Below, in pieces: positions 1 to 12,272 of a stretch of 64,000 nt of DNA; the first letter of the stretch is position 1; each line of letters starts with the position of its first letter. The DNA lies in contig JAQJVL010000786.1 of assembly GCA_035578905.1 (NCBI GenBank), positions 240,001 through 304,000 of the forward strand, in the 5' to 3' direction. The notes under the pieces are model-generated. The model was not told the DNA's origin and did not search any database. It saw nothing but the letters and a program-made list of their open reading frames with translations. Made by a program: the position numbers and the translations under genes. This stretch comes from Stictocephala bisonia (taxonomy: Eukaryota; Arthropoda; Insecta; Hemiptera; Membracidae).

Positions 1-141
1 CTCCCTCCCTCCCTCCCTCCCTCCCTCCCTCCCTCCCTCCCTCCCTCCCCTCCCTCCCTCCCTCCCTCCCTCCCTCCCTCCCTCCCTCCCTTCCCCTCCC
101 CTCCCCTCCCCTCCCCTCCCCTCCCCTCCCCTCCCCATCCC
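1..141. repeat. (CTCC)n / (CTCCC)n microsatellite
   Basis: The window opens inside a polypyrimidine tract of CTCC units that changes to CTCCC units at about position 90. Such tracts can form triplex (H-DNA). The left boundary is outside the window. Confidence 0.97.
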
Positions 142-2185
142 CCTCCCTCTTCCTGAATCCCAGTTGCAATGACTAGCTGAGTTAATAGTACACGAAATAG
201 TTGTCCAAGCGCTTATTTGAAACGAATGTCCATTAGATAGCAGCAGATACGCGTGTCTCCAGCAAATGCATTGGCTCGGGCATTCTATTTATTTATATAG
301 TTATGAGATTTAGTTTTCCCTCTAATAGTAAGAAGAAGAACTGTACTGTAATAGCGTATTACTAAGGAGTAAAGATTATGCATTGAAATTTCATATTAGA
401 TAAAAACATTTCCAATAAAGTTTCATAAACAAATGTTGTCTCTTAAATGTTTCAAAAAGCTCTCTTTTTATTTTTTTTTTTATTTTTTACATAATTTTAT
501 TTATATTTTAAAAAGTGAATCTGTTTCACGTTCCTTGAAGAACTAAAGTAGGCTGGGTGTTTTACGGCCGGGTGGCGTTTGACGTCAGCATATCGGGTCT
601 CGATTACTTCTGTTTCATCCTCGTACTCCATTTCAATGATGGTTCTTGCAATTACCATCCTGCACTCTTAAAAACACCTGTACGTAACACTAAACTATTT
701 ATTTGAACTTTTTTATTTTTAGGAGCCTTTATTACTTATTTACAAATGTTTACTCAAATAACGGTCATCTAAATTTAACATATTCGATTTATCCTATATT
801 TTTCTAAATTTAGGCTGGAAAGTATAAAAGTATAAATTATACATTTATTTAAAAATTGTACAGATTTAAATATAATATAATAAACTAACTACGCCTTAAG
901 TGGACAAAGAATAGATAATTTTGAACAGTACAGCAATTAAGGTTCTGTTGAATTTCGTAAAAAATAACGATCAAAGATATATAGTGATGCATTTCAAAAA
1001 TATCACGTTCCCGTGTATTTTTTATTATTTAAGATTGTCATTATTATTATTATTATTATTATTATTGCCCTAAAGGTGAAATACATCATCATCAAGGAAA
1101 TATCTTATGTCCTTAATTTTATCTACGGGCATGTGTCATTTTATTGTCCAGAAGTCTTTGATTTCCTGATGTGAATCTTAGTGTCTTGTACTACTTAATT
1201 TAATTGTTTGTAGCATTTTTGTATAAATAAAATCCCCCCCTGACTGTGATAGATCTTAGAGATTTCAAATAGATTTGAACTTAGTTTTACCCGTGAACTT
1301 ACATGGATGTCTCAGATTATTTTTTGAAATCTCAGCTTTGGATTAATTTCTGTAACTCAAACCTGATAGTGGAATGTCTAAGGAGACCACGTCTTTTAGA
1401 GGAGCTAGAGTCGTGGTCTCACCATACTTCCACAACTTCTCCAGTTAAGGCCCAAAATTAAGGTGTAATAATTAAACAAAAATTAATTTTCCTTAGTATT
1501 AAGTTAGAACTCGAAAACTTAAGGAGTTCTAGGCCTTTTAAAATTAAAATATACATGGTGTCCTGAAACTACGTTACCAAACGTAAGAATACAGTTTCGG
1601 CTAATTATCTATCTCACAAAACATTTCACTTCAGAAATACGATTTATAAAGCACATTCAACACCTTTAGGTGCAGTAGATAGAATGCAGAATATAAATAT
1701 AGTAAAAAAAATAGAAATTTAAAATGGACAAGTCATCGATGAAATCGGAAGTAGAATAAAGAAGACAATAGAAAATAAGTTTTGAGATGATAAAAAACAG
1801 CACTTAATAGAGAAAATTCTAGTGAATACTAAAAGGAATATGTATATTTTTACCACAATTTAGAGTTTACACTAAAACAAAGTGAAAATAAAATCAGGGG
1901 TCGCTTTTTATATCCGCAGTGAACGCCTCATTGCTATAAATAGATTACAAGTAATGTACACCTTAATACATTTGTAATAATAATTAATAGTTTTATCCTT
2001 GAAGAATTTGGGGGATATAGGGAGGGACTGACAAGGTGCTAGCTCTGCCTTCAACATGGAAAACTGGAGAAATAACTTCTGTAATCGACACTCTAACTTG
2101 ACACATATTCAGTGCATTATTGGATGTAACCTCTGTTTTTCTCTCCCTATGTGGCTAATATTTGCCAATATATTTAAGTAATTCA
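142..2185. other. AT-rich stretch without a recognised gene
   Basis: No open frame of note and no recognisable protein motif. It holds a short (ATT)n run near 1037-1066 and a 9-bp-arm inverted repeat (GAGACCACG at 1383-1391, complement at 1412-1420). Otherwise I see nothing. Confidence 0.6.
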
Positions 2186-2380
2186 GGACCCTTTCTGTTA
2201 ATTCACTACCACTACGTTGATTAGGTTATGTTAGGTTTGTTTAGATTACGCTATGTTTGGTTGTGTTATGTTAGGTTTGGTTAGGTTGGGGTTAGTTTTA
2301 GTTATGTTATGTTAGGTTTGATTTTTTTATGTGAGGTTAACCTAAATTATGGTCATGTTAGTGGATAATGGAAAAGATCC
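2186..2380. mobile_element. MITE, TIR family GGAYCTTTTCCGTTAATTCA, telomere-like interior
   Basis: The left end begins GGACCCTTTCTGTTAATTCA and the right end is the imperfect reverse complement (GTGGATAATGGAAAAGATCC), giving a 195-bp non-coding element with terminal inverted repeats of about 24 bp. The interior is a degenerate tandem of TTAGGTTATG/TTAGGTTTGG words. The same termini recur at 3809, 4311, 8666 and 17244, which supports a mobile family. The superfamily is unassigned because no target-site duplication is clear. Confidence 0.8.
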
Positions 2381-2814
2381 GAAATTCAATTTATCAGTAG
2401 ATTTTAAGACATGCAATACTTCGTCCAACAGTGTATATACTAATATTGAAAGTGAAGATAAATATCTAAAAAGCTGTGATTGAATTTAGGCATATGCCTT
2501 AAAACCCCTAATTTGATAAGCCAAAATACTATTATATTTAACTGCTCCTTTATTTTCTAAAGAGGATAAGTTTATGATCTTTTTATAAATTCTCGAACAA
2601 TTTATTCAGCATTTGTATTACAAAAAGCACTCAAGTTCTACTAATACTCCCTGTCCAGGTTGAGCCAAACACATGACAAAACTCTATTCCAACTATTTGA
2701 AACCATGGCAACTCTACTGTAATCGAGTAGGTTATGTAAAAGTCGATACGACTCCTGTCAATAACTGATTCAAAATCTGCTGTAATTAATTGTAGGGCAC
2801 TTATTGAATATTCC

Positions 2815-3060
2815 GACTCAACTTCAGAATGCTCTTACAGAAAGTTCTGAAACTACGAGTAGGCTTGGAATGCTACGACCAACGGCGTGACCACAACGCT
2901 GTAACACCTTGCATGGCCGTCACGTTTCAGTTCTCTATCTGCACCTGTCTGGTAACTTGATTGTTTGAATATGACGTTTTGTGTAAATAAACATTTTGTG
3001 ATCGTGGATTTTATTTTTGTTTGTATTGTTTTATACATTTTTATTTATTTTTGTTTCTAG
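2815..3060. repeat. Dispersed repeat, copy 1 (pair with 35838-36056)
   Basis: The stretch starting TTATTGAATATTCC and containing TCTACGACCAA-like words (GCTACGACCAACGGCGTGAC) aligns by eye with 35838-36056 in the same orientation over more than 200 bp, with scattered differences. It has no long ORF. It is probably a fragment of an unidentified transposon. The small minus-strand frame at 2853-3038 is not supported as a gene. Confidence 0.6.
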
Positions 3061-3127
3061 ATAGTTGTAGATTGCCAGATGCAGCGAGCTCTTGGCAGCA
3101 CCATGCTTCAATCACCACTGAGAATCG

Positions 3128-3245
3128 TCGGGTGATTGAGTATATAATTATTCGATTATTTAGTTAATATTGTGTTATTCGAGTATATAATTTATTCGAG
3201 TATAGTCTATTATTCGAGTAACTAATTATTCGAGTATATAATTTA
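3128..3245. repeat. Degenerate minisatellite with ATTATTCGAGTATATA units
   Basis: ATTATTCGAGTA-type words recur four to five times with uneven spacing (about 20-35 bp). It is AT-rich and non-coding. Confidence 0.6.
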
Positions 3246-3808
3246 AGTTAATCTGGTTACAAAGTTCCAAACTATTATACCTACTGCAACTGACAAAATA
3301 TTATTCGATGGTTTGACGCTAAATGGACGTGAACACAGTTTTGTGAGTTTCATCAATTCGAAACATTAGTTTTTATTTCTTCCAATTTTAGCAGGCACGT
3401 ATATCTCGGTATTAAACGTGCTGAAACAACTTCTTTTTGTTTGCCGTAGAGTTGAGTTAGTTTGAACGGGGTTCAACTCCATTGTTATTTGCTGCTGAGT
3501 TTTACTGTGTGATTTACCTTACATTGTAAAAGAACTTTTTTTTATATTATTAAAGCTTCATGTTGTATGAAACCAAATAAATCCTTAACTATTTAACAAA
3601 TAACGTTTTCAGCAATTCAGCAAATTTCAGCAAGTAAAATATCCATTCTGACCATGTTGTGTATTAAATGTATTTAATAATACATTTTAAATATTATTAT
3701 CTCTGCTTGTAATTGTGGTCAGAATTACACTTTATCAGTAATTTTATGATAAATGTATCAACTAAAAATACTTAATAATTAGTTAGACCCATTTTTAAAT
3801 TGTATTTC
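3246..3808. other. No feature recognised
   Basis: AT-rich sequence without a convincing ORF or repeat match elsewhere in the window. Confidence 0.5.
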
Positions 3809-4003
3809 GGTCCTTTTCCGTTAATTCACTACCGCTTGATAAATATTCTTTTGCTCTAAAAACTGTTCCCCAATCATTTTTACGTCTACTGTGGTATTCC
3901 TTATCCGCTAGGAATCCGAAATCGCTGGCCTTATCGCTTTCCAAGAGCTTACACAAGGAGAGCGCATTTGGCGGTAAGTCAATCATTGGATTTACCAATT
4001 TTT
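3809..4003 (+). mobile_element. MITE (long-interior subfamily), 3'-truncated copy
   Basis: It begins GGTCCTTTTCCGTTAATTCA and matches the first two thirds of the complete copy at 4311-4614, including the words TTATCCGCTAGGAATCC and GGTAAGTCAAT. It stops at a T-run near 4003, so the telomere-like part and the right TIR are missing. Confidence 0.75.
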
Positions 4004-4051
4004 TTTTTTTTTAGACATGAATAAAATTTACTAATAATACCCGTGGTTTGG

Positions 4052-4300
4052 AAGTCACTTTAAGGCAATTCTCTAACGAGCCTACAGAACAAAAATAGGC
4101 TGTCATATGGTGTCGAGGAGATACTTATCTTAAGTGGGCATCTCTCCCCACTAAAAACCATACGACATTTAATTTTATCCTTGTACTGTACTGGTTCTCC
4201 CTCTTATTATATATGATAAGTTATCCACATGGTAAATAGTCTATCTAGAGGGAGTTTGTAAAGTATGGTTTCAGAGGAAATCGTCCTCTCCTTTAAAATA
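4052..4300 (+). mobile_element. SINE-like fragment (body and tail, no head)
   Basis: The tail (TGTACTGTACTGGTT near 4184 to GGAAATCGTCCTCTCCTTTA at about 4297) matches the tail of the tRNA-headed SINE at 9836-10100. The start (TGGTTTGGAAGTCACTTTAAGGC, read in two parts) resembles part of the 5S-headed SINE at 11846-11870. The two SINE families may therefore share modules. The first match is only about 23 bp, so that link is tentative. The polymerase III head is absent. Confidence 0.5.
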
Positions 4301-4310
4301 TATAACAAAA

Positions 4311-4614
4311 GGATCTATTCCGTTAATTCACTACCACTTGATAAATATATTATTACTCTAAAAACTGTTCCCACTCATTTTCACGTCCACTGTGGTATTC
4401 CTTATCCGCTAGGAATCCAATATCGCTGACCTTATCTTATCGCTTTCCAAGAACTTACACACGGAGAGTGCATTCGTTGGTAAGTCAATAATTGGATTTA
4501 CCAATTTGTGATCAACTCTAGTAGCCACCTAACCTAACCTAACCTGACCTGACGTAACCTAACCTAACAGTAATTGCGATAGAAAAAGTAGTGGTAGTGA
4601 ATTAACGGAAAATG
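4311..4614 (+). mobile_element. MITE (long-interior subfamily), full-length copy
   Basis: About 304 bp. The left end is GGATCTATTCCGTTAATTCA and the right end is GTGAATTAACGGAAAATGAC. The interior has a conserved block shared with 3809 and 8666, then a CCTAACCTAACC-type stretch (4529-4568). It lies in tandem, same orientation, with the truncated copy at 3809. Confidence 0.82.
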
Positions 4615-5378
4615 ACTAAACAAAAAAATAATACTGTATATCTAAAAGAACGTTATCTACAATGTTAGTGTTCACCCCATTGCCCTCTCTAATTAAGTTT
4701 CCCGCACAGACTATATGGGCCATGGACAATGGGTAGAGTGAGTTAAAAAATGCGTCTCCTTTTTTTCAATAAATATAAAAGTTGCCTGATTGTAATATCC
4801 TATTTTAAAATACCATTCTTCACTTTGTTTGGATTAAAAACAAATTACTGTACCTCACTAGTAAATATTATAAATTGATTACATGAAATAAAGGTAAGGG
4901 TTTCATTTAAAAGATAGAGCCAAATTTATAATATTCAAATTATAAATAACACTAAATGTATGAGCGCAACTAACAGTAAGACCAACATAATCCACATCTG
5001 TGTTAGAGTTGGACAGTATGATTAAGGATGAGAGCCTTAATCCAAGCCAATGGAGCCTTGATATTGTCGCAATACTCTGTTGGGATGAAACTATGATTAA
5101 AGGTGACAAAATTACCCTGTGTCAGAGAAAACGAGCTAGAACTCGTCAACCCTTTTTTCTCTCTCATTAGGATTTACACAAGACGCAATGAGCATCACCA
5201 TTTTTCCAACAGTGTTGACGACAACATCCATATGTAATAATCCTTTTAATTTCTCTTAATTAAAGTTTGATTTTATAGAACTGCCTTTTTACTTAGTATA
5301 TTTTAGTTTGTTTTTAATAAACTTAAAAGAGAATTGATAGTGTATTGTGTTAGTAATATATTTAAATAATAATATGGA
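4615..5378. other. No feature recognised
   Basis: AT-rich sequence. The minus-strand frame at 4903-5109 has no recognisable motif, and I do not support it as a gene. Confidence 0.5.
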
Positions 5379-5432
5379 AGCTTGGTGGTTGATTGGTGCA
5401 CCTTAGTTTAAGGTGTCGGGTTCAATTCCTGT
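5379..5432 (+). mobile_element. tRNA-like SINE head with polymerase III A and B boxes
   Basis: A-box-like TGGTTGATTGG lies at 5386-5396 and B-box GGTTCAATTCC at 5419-5429, a spacing normal for an internal polymerase III promoter. It directly abuts the 3' end of a SINE on the opposite strand. Whether it has its own body is unclear. Confidence 0.6.
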
Positions 5433-5439
5433 TTTTTTC

Positions 5440-5700
5440 TCATTCTCTCTTTTTTTATAGAAAAAGAGAAGTCGATATCCACTTTATCATTTCTCCACCC
5501 ATTCCCCATAGACTTTTGATCTGTTCGGGGAACTTATTCATACAGAGAGACGGGGAGAACCAGTACAGTACAAGGAGAATATAACCGTCAAATAATTCCA
5601 GTCCAGGCCAGGATTCTAATCTGCACTTATCTTCAACTTAGGCTCAAAGTCCTAACACCTTAGATTACTCAACCACTGGCTCATCCAATTTGAACTGGTA
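5440..5700 (-). mobile_element. tRNA-derived SINE, minus strand
   Basis: Read on the minus strand, the head (GAGCCAGTGGTTGAGTAATC and TAAGGTGTTAGGACTTTGAG) is followed by a body that matches the SINEs at 48905-49112 and 9836-10100: the bottom strand of CCATAGACTTTTGATCTGTT and AGTACAAGGAGAAT. The B box is degenerate (AGATTAGAATCCT). It is a decayed copy. Confidence 0.65.
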
Positions 5701-6052
5701 AGAGAAAACTTTGCTCCCTAAATCTCCCAGATCATTAACGATCATCGTGAGGCAACTGGGAAACTACGACTCCAATAGCTAAATCTGGCAAAGAACGCTG
5801 GAACTAATGGCATCGGGACCCCATATATTAACCAAATATTCACCAGCAAAAAAGTCGTCCAGGACGCATGTCTCCTTGCGGGCCCGTTCATGTATTATTA
5901 TTATTAAATAACAATTTATGTATTTACTAAATCTAATGACATTTAGATGACATTTTCATGATCGAATTACGTCTTGTTACTAGTTACTACCATTTGTCAT
6001 TTGTCCTCGTTATATCCCATTAGATAAGGACACTAATAAACATTCCGTCATT
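5701..6052. other. Unclassified moderate-GC stretch
   Basis: A moderately GC-rich segment (to about 5895) ends in a short ATT run. It could be part of a transposable element, but I found no second copy in the window and no protein motif. Confidence 0.4.
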
Positions 6053-6062
6053 ATGAGGATAT

Positions 6063-6465
<403 letters not shown>

Positions 6466-6470
<5 letters not shown>

Positions 6471-7073
6471 AAAAAAGAATGACCCGATTTGAAATAGCAT
6501 TATTTATTACAAAAAGGGGTTAACCCAAACATATTGGACAAAAAACACTCATAATGTGTGTTATGTATCATAATTGTTCAAATGTATCATATTGGACTAA
6601 AATGTATCATAATTGTTCAATATGTCCTCCATTTGCAGCACGAATTATATCTAGTCAATGCCAGAATTCGTCCCAAATGCAACTGTACGGGCGGGCGGGT
6701 GGGCCAATACCACTTTAACTTTGTACAATACCACTTTAGGTGTTTGGGTGAACGGATGGGTCAATAAGTACTGCTGTACTTATATGGGATGGTGGGTGGG
6801 TCATCATCATCGCTCGGTATGGATGGGCTGTGGATATTATCATCCCTCTTGCATATAACGTAGTATTAACTTAACAACCTATCAGAAATTCAGCTATATC
6901 GACTATATGTGATCCGTGCTACAAATGAAGAAAATATTGAACATTTATCATACATTTTCGTACATTTCATTCTTTTGTGAGTATTTAAATATCCAATATG
7001 TTTGGGTAAACCCCTTTTTTGTAATAAATATTGCTATTTCAAATCGGGTCATTCTTTTTTAAACACCCTGTAC
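6466..7073. mobile_element. Foldback element made of two inverted mariner-like 3' ends
   Basis: The right end reads AAATCGGGTCATTC then AAACACCCTGTA at 7073. The left end (6471-6540) is its reverse complement for about 75 bp, and weaker similarity extends to about 200 bp per arm. Both arms translate outwards to the C-terminus of a Tc1/mariner (IS630)-type transposase: minus strand at about 6665-6610 (DIIRAANGGHIEQL) and plus strand at about 6880-6950 (YVIRATNEENIEHL), each followed by stops. The left tip, expected to be TACAGGGTGTTT, is replaced by the GT microsatellite. The centre (6686-6850) holds degenerate G-rich minisatellite units. The element is non-autonomous. Confidence 0.8.
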
Positions 7074-7344
7074 AATGAATTGGGACAACAATTTACTTTT
7101 TTCGTCTGTTAGTCTAATTTTAAACGATCTTAAGCAAGACTGAATGATTTTAGCTGTTTATTTTAATTATCTCGTTTGTCTTCGAAGTTAAGTAGAAAAT
7201 CTTTTTTTTTTAGTATTTCCTTCTTTGCCATTGATTTTTGGCCTGCTAGTAAGAGTCAGTTTAAAATTCTTTTAGTATATTTGTAAATGTCCATAACATT
7301 TGCAATCTTTCAAATAGTATTCAATAATCCACTTTAAAATGTAA
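7074..7344. other. No feature recognised
   Basis: AT-rich sequence with no ORF or repeat match seen. Confidence 0.5.
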
Positions 7345-7475
7345 TATTGACCCACCCACCCCCCCATACACGTACAGTGGTATTGACCCACCCACCCACC
7401 CGTACACGTACAGTGGTATGGAGCCACCCTCCCACCCGTACACGTACAGTGGTATTGACCCACCCACCCACCCAT
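7345..7475 (-). repeat. Dispersed minisatellite array (C-rich on + strand)
   Basis: About four units of roughly 33 bp with consensus words ACCCACCCACCC, ATACACGTACAGTGG and TATTG. The same unit occurs at 12774, 25355, 31058, 59990 and 61728 and inside the foldback element at 6686. The G-rich strand is the bottom strand. The small frames across it (GGWVGQYHCTC) come from the repeat. Confidence 0.9.
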
Positions 7476-8665
7476 ACTCGAAACCTCATATAACTCTTTC
7501 ATATCCTATGGTATTTTGTGTAGATTCGTATGATAATAATTATTTGTAAATTTTCAAAATACTCTCTTAAACTACGGATACTAATATTTTACAACAAAAT
7601 AATTATCTAATATTAGATATTGACTGAAGATTTAGAAAAAACCCAACTTTTCATTAGAAAGTGTCTGAACGGCCGATGACAATCAGCTGATCCCTTTAAA
7701 TTTTTTTACGACTGTGAAAGGTATTTAATGTAACTGTTAAAGAAACAGTAATAAAAGGAAGCGAAAGATTAAAGTTATTATTATATCTGATAAAATAAAT
7801 ATTGAAATTATGTTTGTAATTATTTTGATAATTTATACGAGACCGAGTAGAGTAAATTGAGTTCAGGGAAGGGAAAAATGAAAAAAATGTGTATATCGAT
7901 GAACAGCTGAGATCAGGAGATCTGACATTATTTATAACATAATTAGGAAAAATTAATCAACCTTTATCAGCTGTGGTTTTTATTTAATTCCATGAAATAT
8001 TTTGGTCTAGTTTGCAACTAAACATTTGTTTTATAGAAATATGGAACAACCTTTCTATATTTGGTGCAAATTTGGGCCAACATATATAAGTTTATGTATA
8101 ATGTCAAATCATAATTAGGTGAAAAGTAAAATATACCAACCTCTTTGTTGAGATTTTTTTCTCATCTTTACTTGTCTTTAGTATTTTTATTTCTTATTCA
8201 CTGAACATATGTTTGGAGTGAATCCTGTGTTTCAAGTTGTTTTATAATTAACCCAAATTTTCTAAATGGAAAACCCAATTTTTTAATTTTATATATTTTT
8301 CTTTTAATATAAAAAGAATTTTAATGAATATTAAAATTCTCGTACAGTTAATAGGGTGTTTTCTGATCACGATTGGCTTCTTTTTTAGCTTGACAGCATA
8401 ATTTTCAATGCTGTTGTACCTTACATAAATGCAAATCTTAGAAGATTAGTGAGGCAAGAAAAATTAGCAATCTAAGCCTAACACTTATATATAGATAAAT
8501 AAATTTACAACACGTAGAATTTAATGATATTTAGTTTTTTGAATAAATTGAAACATATTATTCGAGAAGAATAAGTTCTCATTTAATATTTGTAAGATTT
8601 ATATTATAATGTGCGTTTATAATTTGGATAGATGGATCTTTTACGTAAATTATTCATTATCACTA
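7476..8665. other. No gene; one perfect AT-rich hairpin
   Basis: AT-rich sequence. A perfect 11-bp-arm palindrome lies at 8315-8340 (AGAATTTTAAT, 4-nt loop). No ORF or motif recognised. Confidence 0.5.
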
Positions 8666-8965
8666 CTCTTTTTTCCGTCAATTTACTACCGCTTGATAAT
8701 ATTCTATCAAGGTTGATATATTCTATTTATCTAAAAACTGTTCCCCAATAATTTTTACGTTCACTATGGTAATCCTTATCCGCTAGGAATCCGCTATCGC
8801 TGGCCTTATCTTATCGCTTTCCAAGAACTTACACACGTGTGAGTGAATTCGGTGGTAAGTCAATCATTGGATTTACCAGTTTGTAACTTTAGTAGACACC
8901 TAACCTAACCTAACCGTAATTGCGATAAAAAAAAAGTAGTGGTAGTGAAGTAACGGAAAAGGTCC
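8666..8965 (+). mobile_element. MITE (long-interior subfamily), near full-length copy
   Basis: It is 300 bp and collinear with the copy at 4311. The left TIR is degenerate (CTTTTTTCCGTCAATTTACT), while the right TIR is intact (GTAACGGAAAAGGTCC). The telomere-like block is short (ACCTAACCTAACCTAACC at about 8898-8915). Confidence 0.8.
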
Positions 8966-9835
8966 GGATATACCTGTATATCCTTTTTGATAAAATAATA
9001 GGCTACAAAAACCAGTATGGAGGGGTTGATGCTCAAATACACACTTACATATGTATTATTTATTTTTTCATGTTATTTACATTTTTATGCTTTGTCACAG
9101 AGAATAGAAACAGATGTCACCTCCTTGTGGCCGCAGTGAATATATCAGTGTCAGTTACCGTTAATCTAATTCTTAATAAATTTTTTGCAATAAGTTCTAC
9201 GTATATACTATATACGGGAATACAGGAAGGGACTAACAACAGAGCCTTGTTACACACCCGGTGAACTGGAAAACTAACTCGACTCCCTAAGTCTTTATAA
9301 CTCGACACCCGTTCAGCTCATTATTGCGTGAAACTCTGTTTCCCCCTTCTCTATGCGTTTTAAAGTTTAACAATGTACAATTAATATTATTACGCAATAA
9401 AATCGTTTGTTCTTTAAATGTGTTTTTAATGTTATTGAAAAGTAGACAAAAGTCAGTTTGGTAAAGGAATCTATCAGAAAGAACATGGGTGATTTTTTTT
9501 AAATTACAAGTGCTTGAATATATTATGAAAAAATGAAGATTTTTCTCAAAATATTTATCAATACTTACAATGGTAACCCCCTCCTACAAAAACAATTTTA
9601 CATGAATAACCACTTACTTATTTAAGCATATTAAAGCACTATAGTCAGACTTTCAAAAGCGTTTCAACCTTTTGAATTGAACATCAAACAACCCTTTGAC
9701 GTAAATCCAATAACACTGTATGGGGCATATAATCAATGTCCCTGCAATATTACCTGATTTCCGGAAGCTGTTACCAGTGAAAGGCTCTGCTTCAATCATA
9801 ATATGTATGTATTAAGCCAATTCAAATGATTAAAT
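8966..9835. other. No feature recognised
   Basis: AT-rich sequence. The opposing small frames at 9070-9308 overlap on both strands and carry no motif. Confidence 0.5.
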
Positions 9836-10095
9836 TGGCGAGCCGGTCTAAGGCGTCTGGACTTTGAGCTTGGGTTAGAGATAGCGCTGGTTCGAATCCG
9901 GCCTAGACTGGAAGATTCGAACCTTCCAGTCTATTCACCTTGAAGGTCAATATTACAAGGTGAAGATTCGAACCAGTAATATTCACCTTTTACTGTACTG
10001 GTTTGCCTCCTTTCTCTGTGTGAATAAGTTCCCCATACAGATCAATAGTCTATTGGGAACGTGCAGAGTAAGGTTAAGAAGGAGGCTGGCCTCTC

Positions 10096-10100
<5 letters not shown>
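9836..10100 (+). mobile_element. tRNA-derived SINE, plus strand, with duplicated B-box region
   Basis: The head is AGCCGGTCTAAGGCGTCTGG (A-box region, tRNA-Leu/Ser-like) with B box GGTTCGAATCC at about 9889-9899. The tail (TACTGTACTGGTTTGCCTCC to GGCCTCTCCTTTA) matches 4184-4300 and the bottom strand of 48905-49030. After the B box there is a perfect hairpin (arms 9905-9914 and 9923-9932), then further inverted copies of GATTCGAACC near 9914 and 9964. The TA microsatellite starts at the SINE 3' end. Confidence 0.75.

Positions 10101-10160
<60 letters not shown>
10099..10160. repeat. (TA)n microsatellite
   Basis: About 60 bp of pure TA directly after the SINE tail. It probably grew from the SINE's A/T-rich end. 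Confidence 0.95.
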
Positions 10161-10161
<1 letters not shown>

Positions 10162-10465
10162 TTTTATTTGTGTTGTTCCCGTTCTTGAAAATTTTTTGAC
10201 AATCTCATGAAACTGTTTGAGCTTGATAGTATAATTTTTAATGTAACCTTATACACACATAAATGAAAATCTTACAAGATAATTCTTTTCCAGATGAAAA
10301 TTAAATAAATGAACTTTTTAAGCACGAACACATGAGTACTCATTTAATAGAATATATGTTTAATGGTGTAATTTGATCTCAAAAAGTGGTTAGTAATAGA
10401 ATTTATAGCTCCACAAGATTAAACAGGAAAAGAAAAACTTACTAGGATTCCGGTTCTTTAAGGTA

Positions 10466-10860
10466 CAGTAAACCCCCGATTTAATGGACCCCGATAAACG
10501 AATTTCCGATTTATTGGACAGCTTGCAGCTATATTACAGTATCCAAGTTGCTATATACCAAACACTAAAGGATTTTTTTCAAAATTTTATTTTACAAAGC
10601 GTGCAGTTTTTACTAGGCAACTTCAAATATTTTACAAAGAGTTACTCTTATTATTCAGTTAATAATACATACCCTTTATCCTGATTGGTCGATCATTTTT
10701 AAACTAAATGTATTTGTAAATGTGATTAATTGTTGAGTGAACATTGCATTTGCAACATTACAGTTAGTTTCGATTATGGTGTGACAATTTCATAAAAGCT
10801 TTGAGTGAACTCGCCCTGATTCAACGAACAATTGGCTTTAACGGACTAGAGTCTGTTCTA
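10466..10860. mobile_element. pogo/Tigger-like element fragment
   Basis: The left end TACAGTAAACCCCCGATTTA, followed by ATGGACCCCGATAAACGAA, is typical of pogo/Tigger terminal inverted repeats. Words of the same type (GATTCAACGAACAATTGG, TTTAACGGACTAG) appear near 10815-10850, but I cannot define the right end. No transposase motif was seen, so this is a decayed, non-autonomous piece. Confidence 0.5.
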
Positions 10861-11715
10861 TATAATCTGTTTAGTAGGTATATATAATATATTTAGGTTT
10901 AGAGTATCATGCCTAGAATTTATTACAATTTCACAGTCATTTTTCCACTGAATTTCAACTAAATAAATGACTAAAACTCATAGTTAATACATACATAGAA
11001 ATATTTTATGAAATTTGAAACAGGGCCCAAGCAAAAATATTTGATGAATTGGTGTAGTAACAAAAGGCCTTGGTATTTATATTAGGGACACATTCTGGTA
11101 CAAAATATTTGAAAGTCCAGCTCATTAACAGTCACTGATTGATACATGAATAATAATAAACCCATTAAATTTATTTAAACGAAAGGTTGATTATTTAGGC
11201 CCTTTAATCATTTTGAACATTGGTTAACGTAGCCTTTCATTGGCCACTCACCAAGAGCTGTAAGAATTGTTTAATGAGCTTGTTAAACTTGCTAAAATAA
11301 GTTGTAAATTAGAAAAGCAATATTATAGATAACGATAATTTAATTATTATATTAAAATATAAGTATTTATGACTCTATGACACTTATTTTTTTATGTATT
11401 TTGATTAAAACTTTAGAATCCACTAGACAAACATAAATCCAAGCAATCGCCACAAAAAAAGCGCTTTATTGTTACTAAAATTTGATTAAAGACAATCCCA
11501 TTTGATTGTTCAAACGTTAGTTTCATACACTACAGTACTGATTAAATATATCGCAATTCAATAGAATTAAAAAGTTATCAAAATTGTGACATTACTGTAA
11601 TAAACTGTGTAAACTTTATGACAAAAATTATATTCTGAAACGTATATTTGTATGTTGTACGTAACTAATCATGTATCGACTTTACTACTCAATAAAATGA
11701 TGCTGTCTAATATTT
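10861..11715. other. No feature recognised
   Basis: AT-rich sequence with no convincing ORF, RNA gene or repeat match. Confidence 0.5.
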
Positions 11716-11935
11716 CGGTTGTGGCCTAGTCTGAAGCGGTCCGGCGTTATCAAACAACATCGAGCGTGGCTGTTCCTTGGAAGGATGCCGCTGATTGATT
11801 CTGTCCTTGCACACAGCCCGCCTGCTCGATCACTGGTGGTGGTTCGGAAGTCATCTTTAAGGCCGTTTGTCTCCAGGTTAATAAGAGAGGGCTTCTAACC
11901 CTTAACTTCGCCTGGAATATAAGACCTCCTATAGC
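11716..11935 (+). mobile_element. 5S rRNA-derived SINE-like repeat, plus strand
   Basis: The block GTGGCCTAGTCTGAAGCGGT, then ATCGAGCGTGGCTGTTCCTT and GGAAGGATG, aligns with the bottom strand of 18400-18525. That second copy preserves CTTGGATGGGTGACC, the conserved 3' part of 5S rRNA, preceded by a GCGTGG-type word as in 5S. The 5S internal control region is therefore partly preserved, as in SINE3-type elements. The downstream body has no second full copy here. Confidence 0.6.
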
Positions 11936-12272
11936 TAAAAAAACTTAAAGTAACAACCATTTTAAATAAATCTATAAAATTAAAGTATATAATGAAAATA
12001 ATGATCCGTATTTTTCATAATTAACTTAAAATTCATGAGTGATAGTACATTACAGACTCTATTATCCTGTATTACCTACAATATTTGTGAATGTGATCGG
12101 AATTGTCCAAATATTTCCAATGAACTGAAATCTAAATTTATTAAAAAGGTGAATCAAAAATTATAACGTACATATGTCACATAAAATGTTATGAAACAAA
12201 AGTAAAACACCAGGAAAGACTAAAATAAAAAGTAAGTGACAAAAATTCCACTACAATTTAAAAGATGAAGGC

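Noticed and set aside
2211..2340. Telomere or interstitial telomere array
   Set aside because: TTAGG words are degenerate, under 150 bp and enclosed by MITE terminal repeats.
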